Source: Clytia hemisphaerica (Eukaryota > Cnidaria > Hydrozoa > Leptothecata > Clytiidae). From it: DNA of 64,000 nucleotides. Positions 38,401-49,055 of this stretch are shown piece by piece. Each line of letters begins with the position of its first letter. Within the stretch, counting starts at the first letter, position 1. The DNA is taken from assembly GCA_902728285.1 (NCBI GenBank), contig CACVBU010000726.1, forward strand, positions 310,001 through 374,000. Direction: 5' to 3'. The notes beneath the pieces were generated by a model. That model searched no databases. It was not told where the DNA came from and saw only the letters and a program-made list of their open reading frames with translations. The position numbers were made by a program, and so were the translations under genes.

Positions 38401-40173
38401 TTACAAAGATGATAAAAAGAAATACTTCTCATACAACTTAGCGAAAAAAAACTTTAAAAATGAATTTTAATAATTTCTTCCAGACGAAGACAAGAACGTA
38501 GAAGAAGATTTCGAACTGCAAAATTTCGCTCAACTCCTTTGTAACCCTAAAGAAGGAATGAAGGTAGTTATAGTTTGTTATTACCATTTTGCTTCTTTTG
38601 GTATGATCAGCCAGTATTAAAGTGAACATATTAGAAAGATTTAATTGTATAGGAATAAAATCTTTTTGATCTTAAATCTGTTCATAGGGTGTTTTGGGCA
38701 ATGGCCAATTCACGACGATGGAAGATCTAACCAAGACCCTGAGCACGCTGGTTTTCATCTTGACAAATGTTCACGCAGCCGCAAATTTCAACCAATACGA
38801 TGAATATGCTTATCCACCAAACTTCCCTTTCCGCCTCAAAGGTTCTCCACCTACAAATAAGGTAATAGTGATTTGGATTTTGAAGAATTTTATTTTGAAG
38901 AAAAAATAAAACCAAGCATTAAGTATGATCATGAAGGTAATAAAAAAAAACTAGATGGAGAGTCAATGCCTTTATTCTATTTGACTTATCATTGGAAGCA
39001 ATAGCTGTTTGGTAATCTGAATGAAGACATTACATTTTAACAAGTATATGGAAAGATAATAACCATGCCATGAGAACTTAAGAAACTTGCTATAATAAGC
39101 ACAATCCCCAAAATTCTAGGGATCGCTGCCAAAAAGATACGATAGATTTTACAAAAAAAATAATGTTACGATTAGGAACCTCATATGATTCATTTTGTCA
39201 GAATTTGGAAAGGGCCTTTTGAAAGTGAAGATTTAAGATAACTTTGAATGAAATTCAATGTATCCTTATGAAAGTACTTTATTTCTTTAGCCTTGCAACC
39301 ACTTCAGATCGTATTTTTAACAAGGACTTTCCGCAATTAAGTTTTTTTAAATCAAGGGAACAGCCTCTTTCCTGTTCTTATGGGTTATAAATTGATGTCT
39401 TTTCCTTCCAATGATAGTACATCAAATGAAAGCGCCTTATTTCTTTATTGAATAGATTTACAAAGAATTTGAACGACCATATAGGGCATTACTGAGATGT
39501 TTTCTCTCCATCTACATCTTTATTACTTTCATAGTATGATTACAAAACAAAACCTAATTTATACTACTCCTAACATTTTACAGGATTCAATCAGCGAAGA
39601 GGACTTGGTCAAATTGTTTGACGTCAATATCACTTTGGACACTATGGAACTTGGACGAACATTAAGTTTACAAGGAAGCAACAAAATCGGAAATTATGAA
39701 ACAAATTACGAATTCAAACCTGAAATATTGGAACACTATCTTGGGTAAGAAGTCTAAATCTGTGTTATGTCAAGCAGTATTTCTCCCATGTCAAATAATA
39801 CCTCTCTAATGCTCATTTTCTTATCACCTTGTCACCGGTTCTGTGAATAGACCTCATCGAAGTTTTTGTTTTTTCTAAAAAACCGATGAATTGTGGGATT
39901 GTTTCGAGTGTATTACAGTACAATAGAAATCTCTTAGGGATTCCTCGAGGGAATTCTGTTGTAATACACTCGAAACAATCCCACAATGCATCGCTTTTTA
40001 GAAAAGTCAAAAACTCCGATAAGGTCTATTTGAATTATCAAATCCTGTTTCTTTGCAGATTCATAAATGCTCTGTCAAAGATTCAAACAGACAATGATGA
40101 GAAGAACTTGAGAAGAAGAAATCCTTACCCATGGCTATCACCAAGAGTTGTTCCTAATTCTATCAGCATCTGA
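29478..40173 (+). CDS. PLAT-domain lipoxygenase, copy B
   Basis: Paralogue of copy A on the opposite strand, with the same role. Exons: 29478-29682, 33994-34328, 34781-34918, 36070-36176, 36434-36569, 36730-36828, 37298-37400, 37692-37902, 38069-38226, 38484-38563, 38688-38861, 39584-39744, 40059-40173. Every exon has exactly the length and phase of its counterpart in copy A, giving 673 residues. Iron ligands His368, His373 (FHEPVTHL), His553, Asn557 and C-terminal Ile673 are all intact, so both genes look active. Differences are few: for example E for R in LPEK/LPRK, FAVDTSLLETHFLQG against FAINKSLLEEHFLEG, and F for Y before His368. Introns differ in length and sequence; intron 1 is 4.3 kb here (0.5 kb in A) and contains a nested zinc-motif gene remnant and inverted repeats; intron 12 contains a MITE. 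No signal peptide; specificity not assignable. Confidence 0.95.
30962..31796. repeat. Inverted repeat with GC-rich CGACCACGACC arms in lipoxygenase B intron 1
   Basis: About 30968-31095 and 31665-31790 are inverted copies. Both contain GGAGTTTCTAAACATCGACC, a CGACCACGACC-type repeated triplet region, AGATAAATT and TCCACCGT. The arms are unusually GC-rich for the region and translate to a short open frame on one strand, but no protein is recognised. Confidence 0.55.
32087..33416 (+). pseudogene. Nested zinc-binding gene remnant, transposon-associated (in lipoxygenase B intron 1)
   Basis: Two exons can be proposed: 32087-32218 (ATG, a Lys/Arg-rich start, KNKRRKRKQDDDPDFVLPKK, donor GTAAGT) and 32904-33416 (acceptor ACGTCAG), joined in phase. 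The second exon opens with NTCVIHC, then VPDNLSYHRKCYQRFT, and later KNICLFCKVRRVK with a DEQARDRIIECAKRKG helix. This Cys-x3-Cys ... His-x2-Cys ... Cys-x2-Cys pattern is the one I know from large transposon-like proteins common in cnidarian and other invertebrate genomes, where YHxxCY and CxFC blocks repeat. Here the homology stops at AKRKG and the frame runs into repetitive Phe/Leu, so the gene is truncated. It lies on the same strand as the host gene. Whether it is expressed is unknown. Confidence 0.45.
32240..32640. repeat. Left member of an inverted repeat pair in lipoxygenase B introns
   Basis: Contains GGAGATCCATGCTATGGTTT, ATGGCGAAATAT, GGTCACACTTTCTTAAAGAAAG and AGTGAGGACAGCGCTAA. 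Each recurs in reverse complement and reverse order at 34985-35840 in intron 3 of the same gene. Confidence 0.6.
34985..35840. repeat. Right member of the inverted repeat pair, split by an insertion
   Basis: Reverse complement of 32240-32640, but interrupted between about 35128 and 35685 by about 560 bp absent from the left copy. The insert holds an 84-codon open frame on the - strand (35320-35574; includes SEELEKLNDRIVEECRRIGF) that I do not recognise. Confidence 0.55.
37025..37230. mobile_element. 206-bp TA-flanked MITE in lipoxygenase B intron 6
   Basis: Left end TACGTTGAAGGGAA and right end TTCCCTTAAGGTA are inverted. The subterminal CCGCCAAATT / AATTTGGCGG motif appears several times. 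It resembles the TTTCGCGG-rich TA-flanked families (15937, 46439, 62270) in design but not in exact sequence. Confidence 0.6.
38952..39056. repeat. Dispersed repeat fragment in lipoxygenase B intron 11
   Basis: Shares GATGGAGA(G/A)TCAATGCCTTT, CATCGGAAGCAA-like and GACATTACATTTT(T)AACAAGTATAT with 14993-15148, in the same order and orientation. Confidence 0.65.
39848..40028. mobile_element. 181-bp hairpin MITE in lipoxygenase B intron 12
   Basis: TAGACCTCATCGAAGTTTTT at the left is inverted as AAAAACTCCGATAAGGTCTA at the right. Further in, GTGGGATTGTTTCGAGTGTA is an exact inverted match of TACACTCGAAACAATCCCAC. TA flanks both ends. It is absent from intron 12 of copy A. The TAGACC terminus links it with 13862-14044. 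Confidence 0.7.
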
Positions 40174-41375
40174 GCCTGTTAACTTTAAGAAATGTATTTG
40201 TTTTTTTTGTAAATACCTTCTTGTTAATGTTAAAAGAAATACTGTCCAAAAGTTGATCATACAAATTTGTTGACTTCATTGTTTCAATACGCTGCAATAC
40301 GTAGTATTATATAACTGCTACATATTTCTACTTCTCAAAAACAAGATCTGCGTTTCTTCTGAATTGATACATCTAAATGCCTCATTATATGGATTTATAA
40401 CCTTATATTGCTTCCGGTGACAGATTTTCCTAAGAATAAAAAAGTGAAGGTTAAAAGATAGGTTGCTATTTTTCTATAAATTAATCCAAAGGGTACATAT
40501 GTACATTTTCCCAGGTATGTGCTAGGAGAAGATTGGTAGGTTTACATAAACAATGATTTTAGCAAAAGACCATCTATGTTTTACTGTCTCTTTAGAACCT
40601 ATCGATAAAAATTATTACTTTATCAAACAGCAAATAACTTTCTAAACCCTTCAACGATTTAACCTATCTTGCCACACACTGTTCTGCCATGATTTTACAC
40701 TTTTTCAACTTACTTTTAATAATACTCTCAGTTTTAACATCATAAATCGTATAATTACAAACCCTTACAGTTAAGCCCATGGCAAATGTCAAAAACAGTT
40801 CATCTTTATTTTGCTTTTTTAATGTTTTTGCCTGAACTTAGTTCCTCATTTTTTATGTTGGAAATTGCAGAGTTTTGATATGAAAAGAGCTATAAAATAA
40901 ATAAACATCTGATTGCTACTTCCATGAATTGAATGCATGTTACACGAAGGAAAAATAGTTGACTCTCATTAATTCGAGCTCAAATGAGAAATTTAATTTG
41001 CTCAAAATTACAGAGACCTAACTAATCATGAAAAGAATTTTAAGAAGGTCTTTCCTTTACAGGACTGACCATATTACTTCCAATAACCATATTCTTTTAA
41101 AACGCCCTCCTTCACTTATTCTTCACAAATTCCTCTTACAGTGTAGACCTAAAGCTCTAAAACAGCATCTAATAACATGAAAACCAGAATATGATTCTTC
41201 AATGGGAATCAAAACTATAAAGTGCACTTACAAACATCAATTTGTCAGATCTAACAAAATTAATAACCACACTGTCATCATTGACAATAAAACAAACGAT
41301 TTTCTGTCAAGAGCCTTGTAAACATTCCAGCAACTTCCATCGAAATGATCTATCACAGCTCAGTTTACCATTTTT
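40174..41375. other. Downstream of lipoxygenase B: no gene seen
   Basis: AT-rich sequence that should include the lipoxygenase B 3' untranslated region (AATAAA-like hexamers occur near 40435 and 40895). The segment 41143-41215 is a repeat described separately. No exon with splice sites or long open frame is supported. Confidence 0.4.
41143..41215. repeat. Unoccupied paralogue of the 12446-13561 insertion site
   Basis: On the - strand this reads GAATCATATTCTGG, TTTTCATGTTA, then TTAGATGCTG and TTTTAGAGCTTTAG. It matches the sequence left of 12446 joined directly to that right of 13566, with a single TGTTA. Confidence 0.7.
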
Positions 41376-41446
41376 AGCGCGGTCCGAGGATTGAGCCGAG
41401 AACTCTCGCATAGCGCCCGAGCTCCCGCGCGGCGCGCGCCGCGGGG
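41376..41446. other. Short GC-rich patch
   Basis: About 70 bp with GCGCGGCGCGCGCCGCGG and a GCGGTCCGAGG motif, surrounded by DNA of much lower GC. A similar GCGCGGTCCGCGCGG patch lies at 42846-42862 inside a transposon, so this is probably the end of a repeat rather than a CpG-island promoter. Confidence 0.4.
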
Positions 41447-41450
41447 ATGA

Positions 41451-42711
41451 AAAACTTCAATCTGTCAATCATTTTCTCAAGCGAAGTGTACGCGAAGTGA
41501 TTCTAGCTTTACGATAGTGCCGCGGATCATCAATGGATAGTATTCAATTATCATTATCCCTTTATTTTCATTCCTAGAACTTTTGCAAAAAAAAGGAAAA
41601 ATAGAAAAGTTGTATTTTTTACTGCCCTATTCACATACTGAATTTGAAAGATCTTCTATGTGGCGTTTTTTTGCAAACTTCGAAAAACTGATTTTTGTCC
41701 CGCCTTTGCGGGATTTTTGCTCAAGTGCTTGAGTGCAGCATAGGGTACAAAGTCCAAATATGCGTTTCCCGTAATTTTTGTATGAAGAGTTAGGTCTATA
41801 CTGTCTTAAAATTCTAAAATGAGTGCCTTGTCAAAACTGTCCCTACTTTGAGGAAATATTTTGAAACAAGCAAGTATTGGGGCTTTTATTTATTATTTCA
41901 TAGCAATGAAATCTGTTTGAAAACGAGGACAACAATAAATTTATGCATCTTGAGAAGAGTGTACTGCGAATATATATACATTGAGTGATTGCGTGAATTG
42001 AAGGTCCGCTAGGGGGCAGGGCCTCTACAGTAGCTGTGCTGTGTTTGATGCCATATAACAAGTGACATTATGTCAGGAAGTATAAAATAATACAAAGGAA
42101 AACTTAGATTTATAGTAATAAGAACAGTTTTATAGTATATTCCCATCCATAAAAAATAAAAATTGACACATTATTTGTACTCAAAAGAAATTAGGCTTCC
42201 ATCTACTTTATCATTCAAAGTGACATACTTTCGTGAACTACTTTCGTTTTAATCTCCCGCAAAAATTAGTTTGTTTACATTTGACCGAAAAGCGCTGAAT
42301 CAGCAACTTTGAAAAACTAAAATGGTATCCAAGCAGCGGCAAGACCAAGCAAGACTAAAAATTGCACCATTCACCATAACCTTTTGTGAATTGTCCTTCA
42401 GCTTTGAGAAGGTAAGTCATAAAATCATTCCCATGATGTTCTTTGAGGCATTACAGGGGAGATTGATTTATGTACAAAGTACTCTACACAGCATCTTATT
42501 ACCAGGTAATGAGAACTAGCTTTGCAAAATATTTAGGTAGGTGATTTAGTATTTTAGACTATCAATGAAAAATTTGACTGAAAAGCTCACATCGATCATG
42601 TCACAACTAAGATCAAACAAGGCTCAGGCCTCATACGTAAGTTGAGTCATTTAGTTTCACCGTCTTATATAACTTCCTTGTGTATTATTCATTTATTAAT
42701 CCACATTTTAC
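41451..42711. other. Gene-free stretch
   Basis: Contains the dispersed repeat at 41890-41976. Around 42300-42420 a short ATG frame followed by GTAAGTC resembles a first exon but has no continuation that I can support. Confidence 0.35.
41890..41976. repeat. Dispersed repeat (copy 1 of pair with 60740-60823)
   Basis: TTTCATAGCAATGAAATC, TGTTTGAAAACGAGGACAAC, AATAAATTTATGCATCT and GAGAAGAGTGTA follow in the same order at both loci. Confidence 0.75.
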
Positions 42712-43349
42712 ACGACCCTGCCGATTCACCGGACATTCCGGTGTTGTTTTTCCTGTGTCCGGTGATTTTTTAAGTAAATTTCAAAAGTGCGCACCGGACT
42801 ACACCGGACTGTCCGGTGCGCACTTTTCCAGCGGGCGTTTCGTGGTACCGCGCGGTCCGCGCGGCCTTTTCTTAAAATGAATACGCTAATGCGTGGTCAC
42901 GAGCACTGTGCTCTAAAGTCTCGAAAAGCTGGATATTTTAGCTGAGTAATTACAACCAAGGAACTACACAGGCGCCCGATTGAAACTAAAATCTATCACT
43001 AGATTTCAAAAATTGAAGTCCTCCAAAACATAAGAACTGCTAGATACAATCCGTCGTCGGGATTACGGTGCGTTTTGGAATATGCAGCCTAGCAAAACGG
43101 TATAAAACGAGAATTTGTATGGGCGTGCGCAAAAGTATATTGGGCGGGACTGAGGAACATTAAGAAAACGCCCATGCCCGCTACACCGGACATCGGAGAA
43201 TGCCGCGGCAAAAAAATGTCCGGTGCAATTTTTTCACTTGCAAAAAAAACACACCGGACACTACACCGGACTTGTGTCCGGTGATTTTTTCCGGTTTTTT
43301 TGAAACCGGACAAATAACACCGGAATGTCCGGTGAATCGGCAGGGTCGT
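42712..43349. mobile_element. 638-bp non-autonomous DNA transposon with perfect 8-bp target duplication
   Basis: Left end ACGACCCTGCCGATTCACCG and right end CGGTGAATCGGCAGGGTCGT are perfect inverted complements; the match continues through GACATTCCGGTGTT. The 8-bp sequence CATTTTAC is duplicated exactly at 42704-42711 and 43350-43357. The interior is packed with CACCGGAC / GTCCGGTG copies in both orientations. An 8-bp duplication fits hAT-, P- or Merlin-type transposases. No transposase is encoded. Confidence 0.85.
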
Positions 43350-43425
43350 CATTTTACAATATTGCATAAAACCTCCTGGCACCTGGACCTGGGCCTGGGG
43401 GGCTGGGGCCACTGACCTTTATATT

Positions 43426-44437
43426 AGTCCAGGAAAAAATGGCCAAAAACCCACCTTGAACGGAACTTTGTGAACCATGGTTTTTTAGCTTCCTATTTAC
43501 CTATAGATCATGGTTTGGGATGGTTTTCAGGCTGAATAGGTGATAAAACCCTAAAATTTGACCAAAAACGGGGTCTTTTGCTCAATCAAGGGTCCCCCCT
43601 TTACTAGTCGATTTTTCAAAGTGCTCAAATGAACAAACTTTTGTGCTAATCTGATAGAGCTCAAAGTGCTGAGCAAGAAAATGGGGTCAAATGCTTGGTT
43701 TTGAACATCCGTTGCGGAGCTAGGGCCCGCCAAAGTCGTCAAAATGGCCGTTTTAGCCCTTTTTCTGCTGACGTCAGCATTTTTCCTTCAAATTTTTAGG
43801 CATTTCTGACACTTTCGCTGGATAGCCCTGAAAGAGTACTTGAAGAAAATGGTAGGTTCGTTGGGTTACAAATTGTAGATTTGAGATAATTCCCATTTAT
43901 AGATCTTACAAATCCCATAAAAAGTGCTGAGTCAGCAAAAAAATGCACTTTTCAAAGAACTTCCAACTGAATTATCTCGAGATCTACAATTTGTAACCCA
44001 ACAAACCATACCATTTTCTTGAAGTACTCTTTCAGGGCTATCCAGTGAAAGTGTCAGAAATGCCTAAAAATTTGAAGGAAAAATGCTGACGTCAGCAGAA
44101 AAAGGGCTAAAATGGCCATTTTGACGACTTTGGCGGGCCCTAGCTCCGCAACGGATGTTCAAAACCAAGCATTTGACCCCATTTTCTTTCTCAGCACTTC
44201 GAGCTCTATCAGATTAGCACAAAAGTTTGTTCATTTGAGCACTTTGAAAAATCGACTAGTAAAGGGGGGACCCTTGATTGAGCAAAAGACCCCGTTTTAG
44301 GTCAAATTTTAGGGTTTTATCACCTATTTAACCTGAAAACCATCCCAAACCGTGATCTATAGGTACATAGGAAGCTAAAAAACCATGGTTTACAAAGTTC
44401 CGTTCAAGGTGGGTTTTTGGCCATTTTTTCCTGGACT
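43426..44437. mobile_element. 1.0-kb almost perfect palindromic fold-back
   Basis: Arms of about 480 bp (43426-43905 and 43960-44437) pair with only scattered mismatches around a centre of about 55 bp. Ends are AGTCCAGGAAAAAATGGCC and its complement. Transcription through it would give a long double-stranded RNA hairpin. Mirror-image short open frames on opposite strands in the two arms are a by-product of the palindrome. Confidence 0.8.
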
Positions 44438-46438
44438 ATATACCCTTATACAGGTACGAGCCAGGAAGTATCTTATCCATTTGGTGGACTAACTTTATTG
44501 GAGTTTTTCTTGTTCCTTATGGTAATAAGAATATTTTAAGCTTCTGGGCCACCTGGATTTCTCACCTGGGTATCCATAATGGCGGATTTTTGGTCATGTG
44601 ACCCCCGTAGGCAAAACTGAAAATTCTTCCAACCCAAATATAGGCATATCATATATCAATCGATCAGAAATTTGATACTGATTAATTTTGAGATACAAAG
44701 TTGGGTCTGAAAACTTTCCTATCTCGAGATATAATCACTTTCGTTTTCTCAGGTTGGCTGCAGTTGTAGACGGGCTTTCATGGGTGAGGCAATTCTTTTA
44801 GTCATATCTCAAGAAATATGCTTTTAAACATATCAAAACTTTATGTGCTCCTAGAAAGGCATTAAAAATTGTTTGTGCAAATTTTCAAAAATTTTGCAGT
44901 AAAAATGTGTATTTTACAGACCAGAGTACAATTTCCTTACCGTCGAAAAAAGATCTTTTTCTCTCCAAATTGGCCTTTTTGTCTGAAATGAATTAGTGAA
45001 ATGATGCTTAATAAGGTTTAGAGCCACTCGATTCTTCATATTATACTCAGAGAGGTACGTGTGGAATATATAAGGGCTAAATGTGTCCGGTCAGCACTTT
45101 ATAAGCAATTTATTTTTGGTAAGATTTGATCCAAAAAACGGTGAAACTTCCAAGCTATGAACTCAAAGATTTGACAAAGTCTCTCATTGTATCTCGACAT
45201 TAAACAAAGTTGAACCTTATTCTTTAGTTTGACACATGCAAAGAATCAAGAATACATGTAAATCGCTGTGTGTATTTTACAGACCAGAATTAAGTGCTTC
45301 TAGGTGGTTATATTGCCCTAAAATGTTTAGACTTACCACGGAAAAACCCGAGCTGGAGAATCTTACTGAGTAAAATCCGTCAAGATCCTCTAATTCCTTT
45401 ATCTCTATTATTCATGCATGTAACGAGAAATCTGTGTAGCCTGTCTTTGAGACTTTGAGAAGTGCTTTGGACTTCCAGAACTGCGTAGCTACATAAGCAT
45501 AAAATTTTGATGAAATTAGTCTGGCTTTGAGACCACTAAGCCTGGATAGCTTTGTATGCGCCAGACGTCAGACTTTGAATTACTTTCCTAAAAAAGAACA
45601 AAGCCCCAAAGTTTTTATTTCTTGCAAGCTTGTCTAGACACTAGCACAGATTTGTCGCACAGTCGCTGAACGGCCTGTAGAGTTTCTGTCCACCCTACGA
45701 CCATCACATGGTATGGGTTGGTCCTAGCAAAGTAGCATTTACTTTTCATTAAGTGAAACACAGCACCGAGTTGGAGTTAGTCCTGATCTCCTAGACGACG
45801 GTCAATACTTGGTACACTACTGCGCCTTCACATGGGATAAATCATAACTGGACGTCTATCTTCCATTGTGTCTTTGAAGCGAGCTTCGTTGCCGCCTGTA
45901 TTTTAAAATTGGTATAAAAATCTGTTGATATTCCGTCACAATGCTATTTCTTTGAAATACTTAGGTAAAATGATTGATAGATAGCTTGAAAGTTTGAAAA
46001 TCTATATATTAATATGCTAAAACGTGTGTGTTTACAACGTTTTATAAAAAGTTTTGGAAAATCTAACAAGGCTCTACAATGCCTCCTCTTCATGGCGTTG
46101 AACTTTTTTCTCCTTTCTTTTATAAAATCAAAATCTTATCATCAATCAGCAGCTATCTTTATTCTTCCGTTGGTTTTTTTAGATGTATAGTGATTTGCTG
46201 GATTGGGACACGCAGCGTGCGACGCTGCGCATACGGCTAGTTACTCTTAAGTCACAAAATAATTATTTCCAAATTTTTTTATACGCTGAAATGGAGAATT
46301 TCAACTGCGTGTATACTTTTGAATCACTTTTGTCATTCCAATTAGTTTTTTTATTGACTTGAAAAAAAAAGTATGCCAAAGTTGCGAGCCTGTGTCATAA
46401 GAATATCATAATTTGAATCCTATACTCTCAATCCTATA

Positions 46439-47134
46439 TACTTTGAGGGCAGAAAGTTTCGCGGGCAGAAAGTTTCGCGAGACCGAAAAGTCGCGAAATT
46501 TGGCGGATTTACGTTTCGCGATTTTTACTTTTTGGAGAAAATTTACGGAAGAAACTTTCGCGGTTTTTTGTGAATGTTCAATTTTATTAGCAATAACTTT
46601 CGCGAATGGCTAGGGAAAATGAATAAAATATTATTTCAAATCTCATTTCGTGATGACGTTACCGCTATCCACCACCCCATCCGAGAAAAAGAAAAGGAAG
46701 AAAAGTCGAATGAAGAAGCTGGAAATGGAAGCAGAGATATTCGTGAAATGTCCTCAGGTGGTAAAAAGAAGGCAAAAGAGCAAGGGAATTGTATCACTAT
46801 CGAGTAAATCATTATAGAAAATACAAAAAATAAGCTATCGAAGCATTTTTAAAAATCCTGTCTTTTATTAACTGTCTTGAGAATCTACATCCCCTTATAG
46901 CTAGGACGAAATTATTCTTACCCTCTCCCGGCCTTTCCCCGAGTCCTCGTTTTATTTAGATTTTTCGGCTTTTAAAACTTGGAAAAAACTTTCGCGATTT
47001 TTAGGAGAAGTTTCATTTTTCGCGAAATTAACTTATAACGCGAATTTCTTGTTTAATTTCTTACCTGGCAGAAACTGCCAAAAACGCGAAAAACGCGAAA
47101 GTTTCTACCCGCGAAAGTTTCTGCCCTTAAAGTA
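46439..47134. mobile_element. TA-flanked MITE, TTTCGCGGGCAGAAAG family
   Basis: Left end TACTTTGAGGGCAGAAAG and right end CTTTCTGCCCTTAAAGTA-like sequence are inverted, each followed inward by a second copy of GCAGAAA(G/C)TTTCGCG. TA sits at both boundaries. It lies in the spacer of the giant fold-back element. Open frames inside it are short. Confidence 0.65.
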
Positions 47135-48844
47135 ATCGATATTATTTCATCGGAGTTTTGAAAAATGACGATGATTTCGCATCTGTTATCTTTGTTATGA
47201 TATAGATAAAAGACTGGAGAAGAGTAGAACAACAGAGACTTTTGTCGAAGTTTTGACGTTGTTAGCAAGGTATTCCCAAGGTAGATCATCGAAACCTATT
47301 GTTTCATTTTATGTTTTAACGAGGCGGCAACGAAGCTAGCAGTGCTTTCGAAGGAGAAGGATGTCCAGTCGTTTGTTCATGTTCTGACAAAGCCACAGAG
47401 ACCAGATGATTCTAAAAATTTAAAACCTCATGAGGGGAAAGGAAAATGGGATCACCATCAGCAAGCTATTTCCGAAACAAATAAGAATTTTAAAATCAAG
47501 ATTTCTTAATATTATACTTAGATTTTTGTAAGAAAACGGGGATATTTTGGACATGTAGCTTAAAGCATTATTTTATATGGCAATAACTTCTTTAAAGCGC
47601 TTTTAGTTAAAATTCCTACAGTCTGGCTTCTTCAACCAGCTGAAGGCGTTGTGTTGCATTCATGTAGTTAAAGCGGATATACAATGATGTATTGGACCAT
47701 TATACACCTCTTATAATTGTAACAGTAACCAGAATAGCCCCAGGCAGGTTCACAAATATGGCTCCATCACTAGGCTTCCTACAATGGCCTAGGATTATCG
47801 CTTCTCGAAGCCATATTATGCCGTTTTTTGGCCCTACAGACAACACAGATTCTAAGCCCTCTAAATCTCGTTTCATGCATGAACAATAAAGATAAAGGAA
47901 CTGGCGAATTTTGATGGATTACTCAGTAAATACTCAAGTTCGGGTAATTTCTGTAGTAATCCAAAGCGTTTTAGAACAAGACAAGCTCCTAGAAGCACTT
48001 AAATCTGGTCTGTAAAATACACACTGTAACGATTTACATTATTCATAATTCTTTGCATTAGTCAATCTAAAGAACAGATGGTTCTCGTTTAATGTTAAGA
48101 TGCAATGAGAGAATTTTTCATTAATTATTTGGAAATTTCACAGTTTTCGGGATCATGTCTTACCGTAAATCATACTTATAAAGTGCTGACCGGACACATT
48201 TAGCCCTTACTTGTTGTTAAGTACCCCTCTGAGTGAGATTACGAAGTAGTGATTGGTTCTAAACCCTATTGGGAAACATTTCGCTCATTCATTTCAGACA
48301 AAAAGGCCAATTTGGAGAGAAAAAGATCTTTTTTTCGACGGTAAGGAAATTGTACTCTGGTCTGTAAAATACACATTTATACTGCAAAATTTTTGAAAAT
48401 TTGCACAAACAATTTTTAATGCCTTTTATAGGAGCACATAAAGCTTTGATATGTTTGAAAGCATATTTCTTGAGATATGACTAAAAGAATTGCCTCACTC
48501 CATGAAAGCCCGTCTACAACTGCAGCCAAACCTGAGAAAACGAAAGTGATTTATATCTCGAGATAGGAAAGTTTTCAGACCCAACTTTGTATCTCAAAAT
48601 TAATCAGTATCAAATTTCTGATCGATTGATATATGATATGCCTATATTTGGGTTGGCAGAATTTTCAGTTTTGCCTACGGGGGTCACATGACCAAAAATC
48701 CGCCATTATGGACACCCAGGTGAGAAATCCAGGTGGCCCAGAAGCTTAAAATATTCTTATTACCATAAGGAACAAGAAAAACTCCAATAAAGTTAGTCCA
48801 CCAAATGGATAAGATACTTCCTGGCTCGTACCTGTATACCTGGA

Positions 48845-49055
48845 CAAAGCTTCTCAATCCCAGCCAAGCAAAATCTTTGATCGAAGTTTTTTGAAAATTG
48901 GTACCCTAATGTCGGCGCTAGGTCTACTTTTCCTCAAATTTTTTTGATGATGTAGCGGCGTTAGACGTTAATTTTTAACATTGCAATGGCTTCTCCTTGG
49001 GTACCAATTCTAAAAAAACTCCAATCAAAGATGGCAGATATTGTTTGGTCCAGGG
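48845..49055. mobile_element. 211-bp fold-back inside the right arm of the giant element
   Basis: TCTTTGATCGAAGTTTTTTG with AATTGGTACC is inverted as GGTACCAATTC and AAAAAAACTCCAATCAAAGA; outer ends are CCTGGAC and GTCCAGG. It interrupts the right arm at the position where the left arm carries a different fold-back with the same AGTCCAGG / CCTGGACT ends. Confidence 0.6.

Noticed and set aside
41376..41446. CpG-island promoter
   Set aside because: Only about 70 bp long, with no gene start nearby, and a similar GC-rich motif occurs inside a transposon at 42846.
43551..44300. Two nearly identical 62-63-codon frames on opposite strands
   Set aside because: They are mirror images produced by the two arms of the 43426-44437 palindrome, not a duplicated gene.
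46413..46807. Overlapping short frames, one Lys/Glu-rich
   Set aside because: They lie in a TA-flanked MITE; there is no start context, splice signal or recognisable family.
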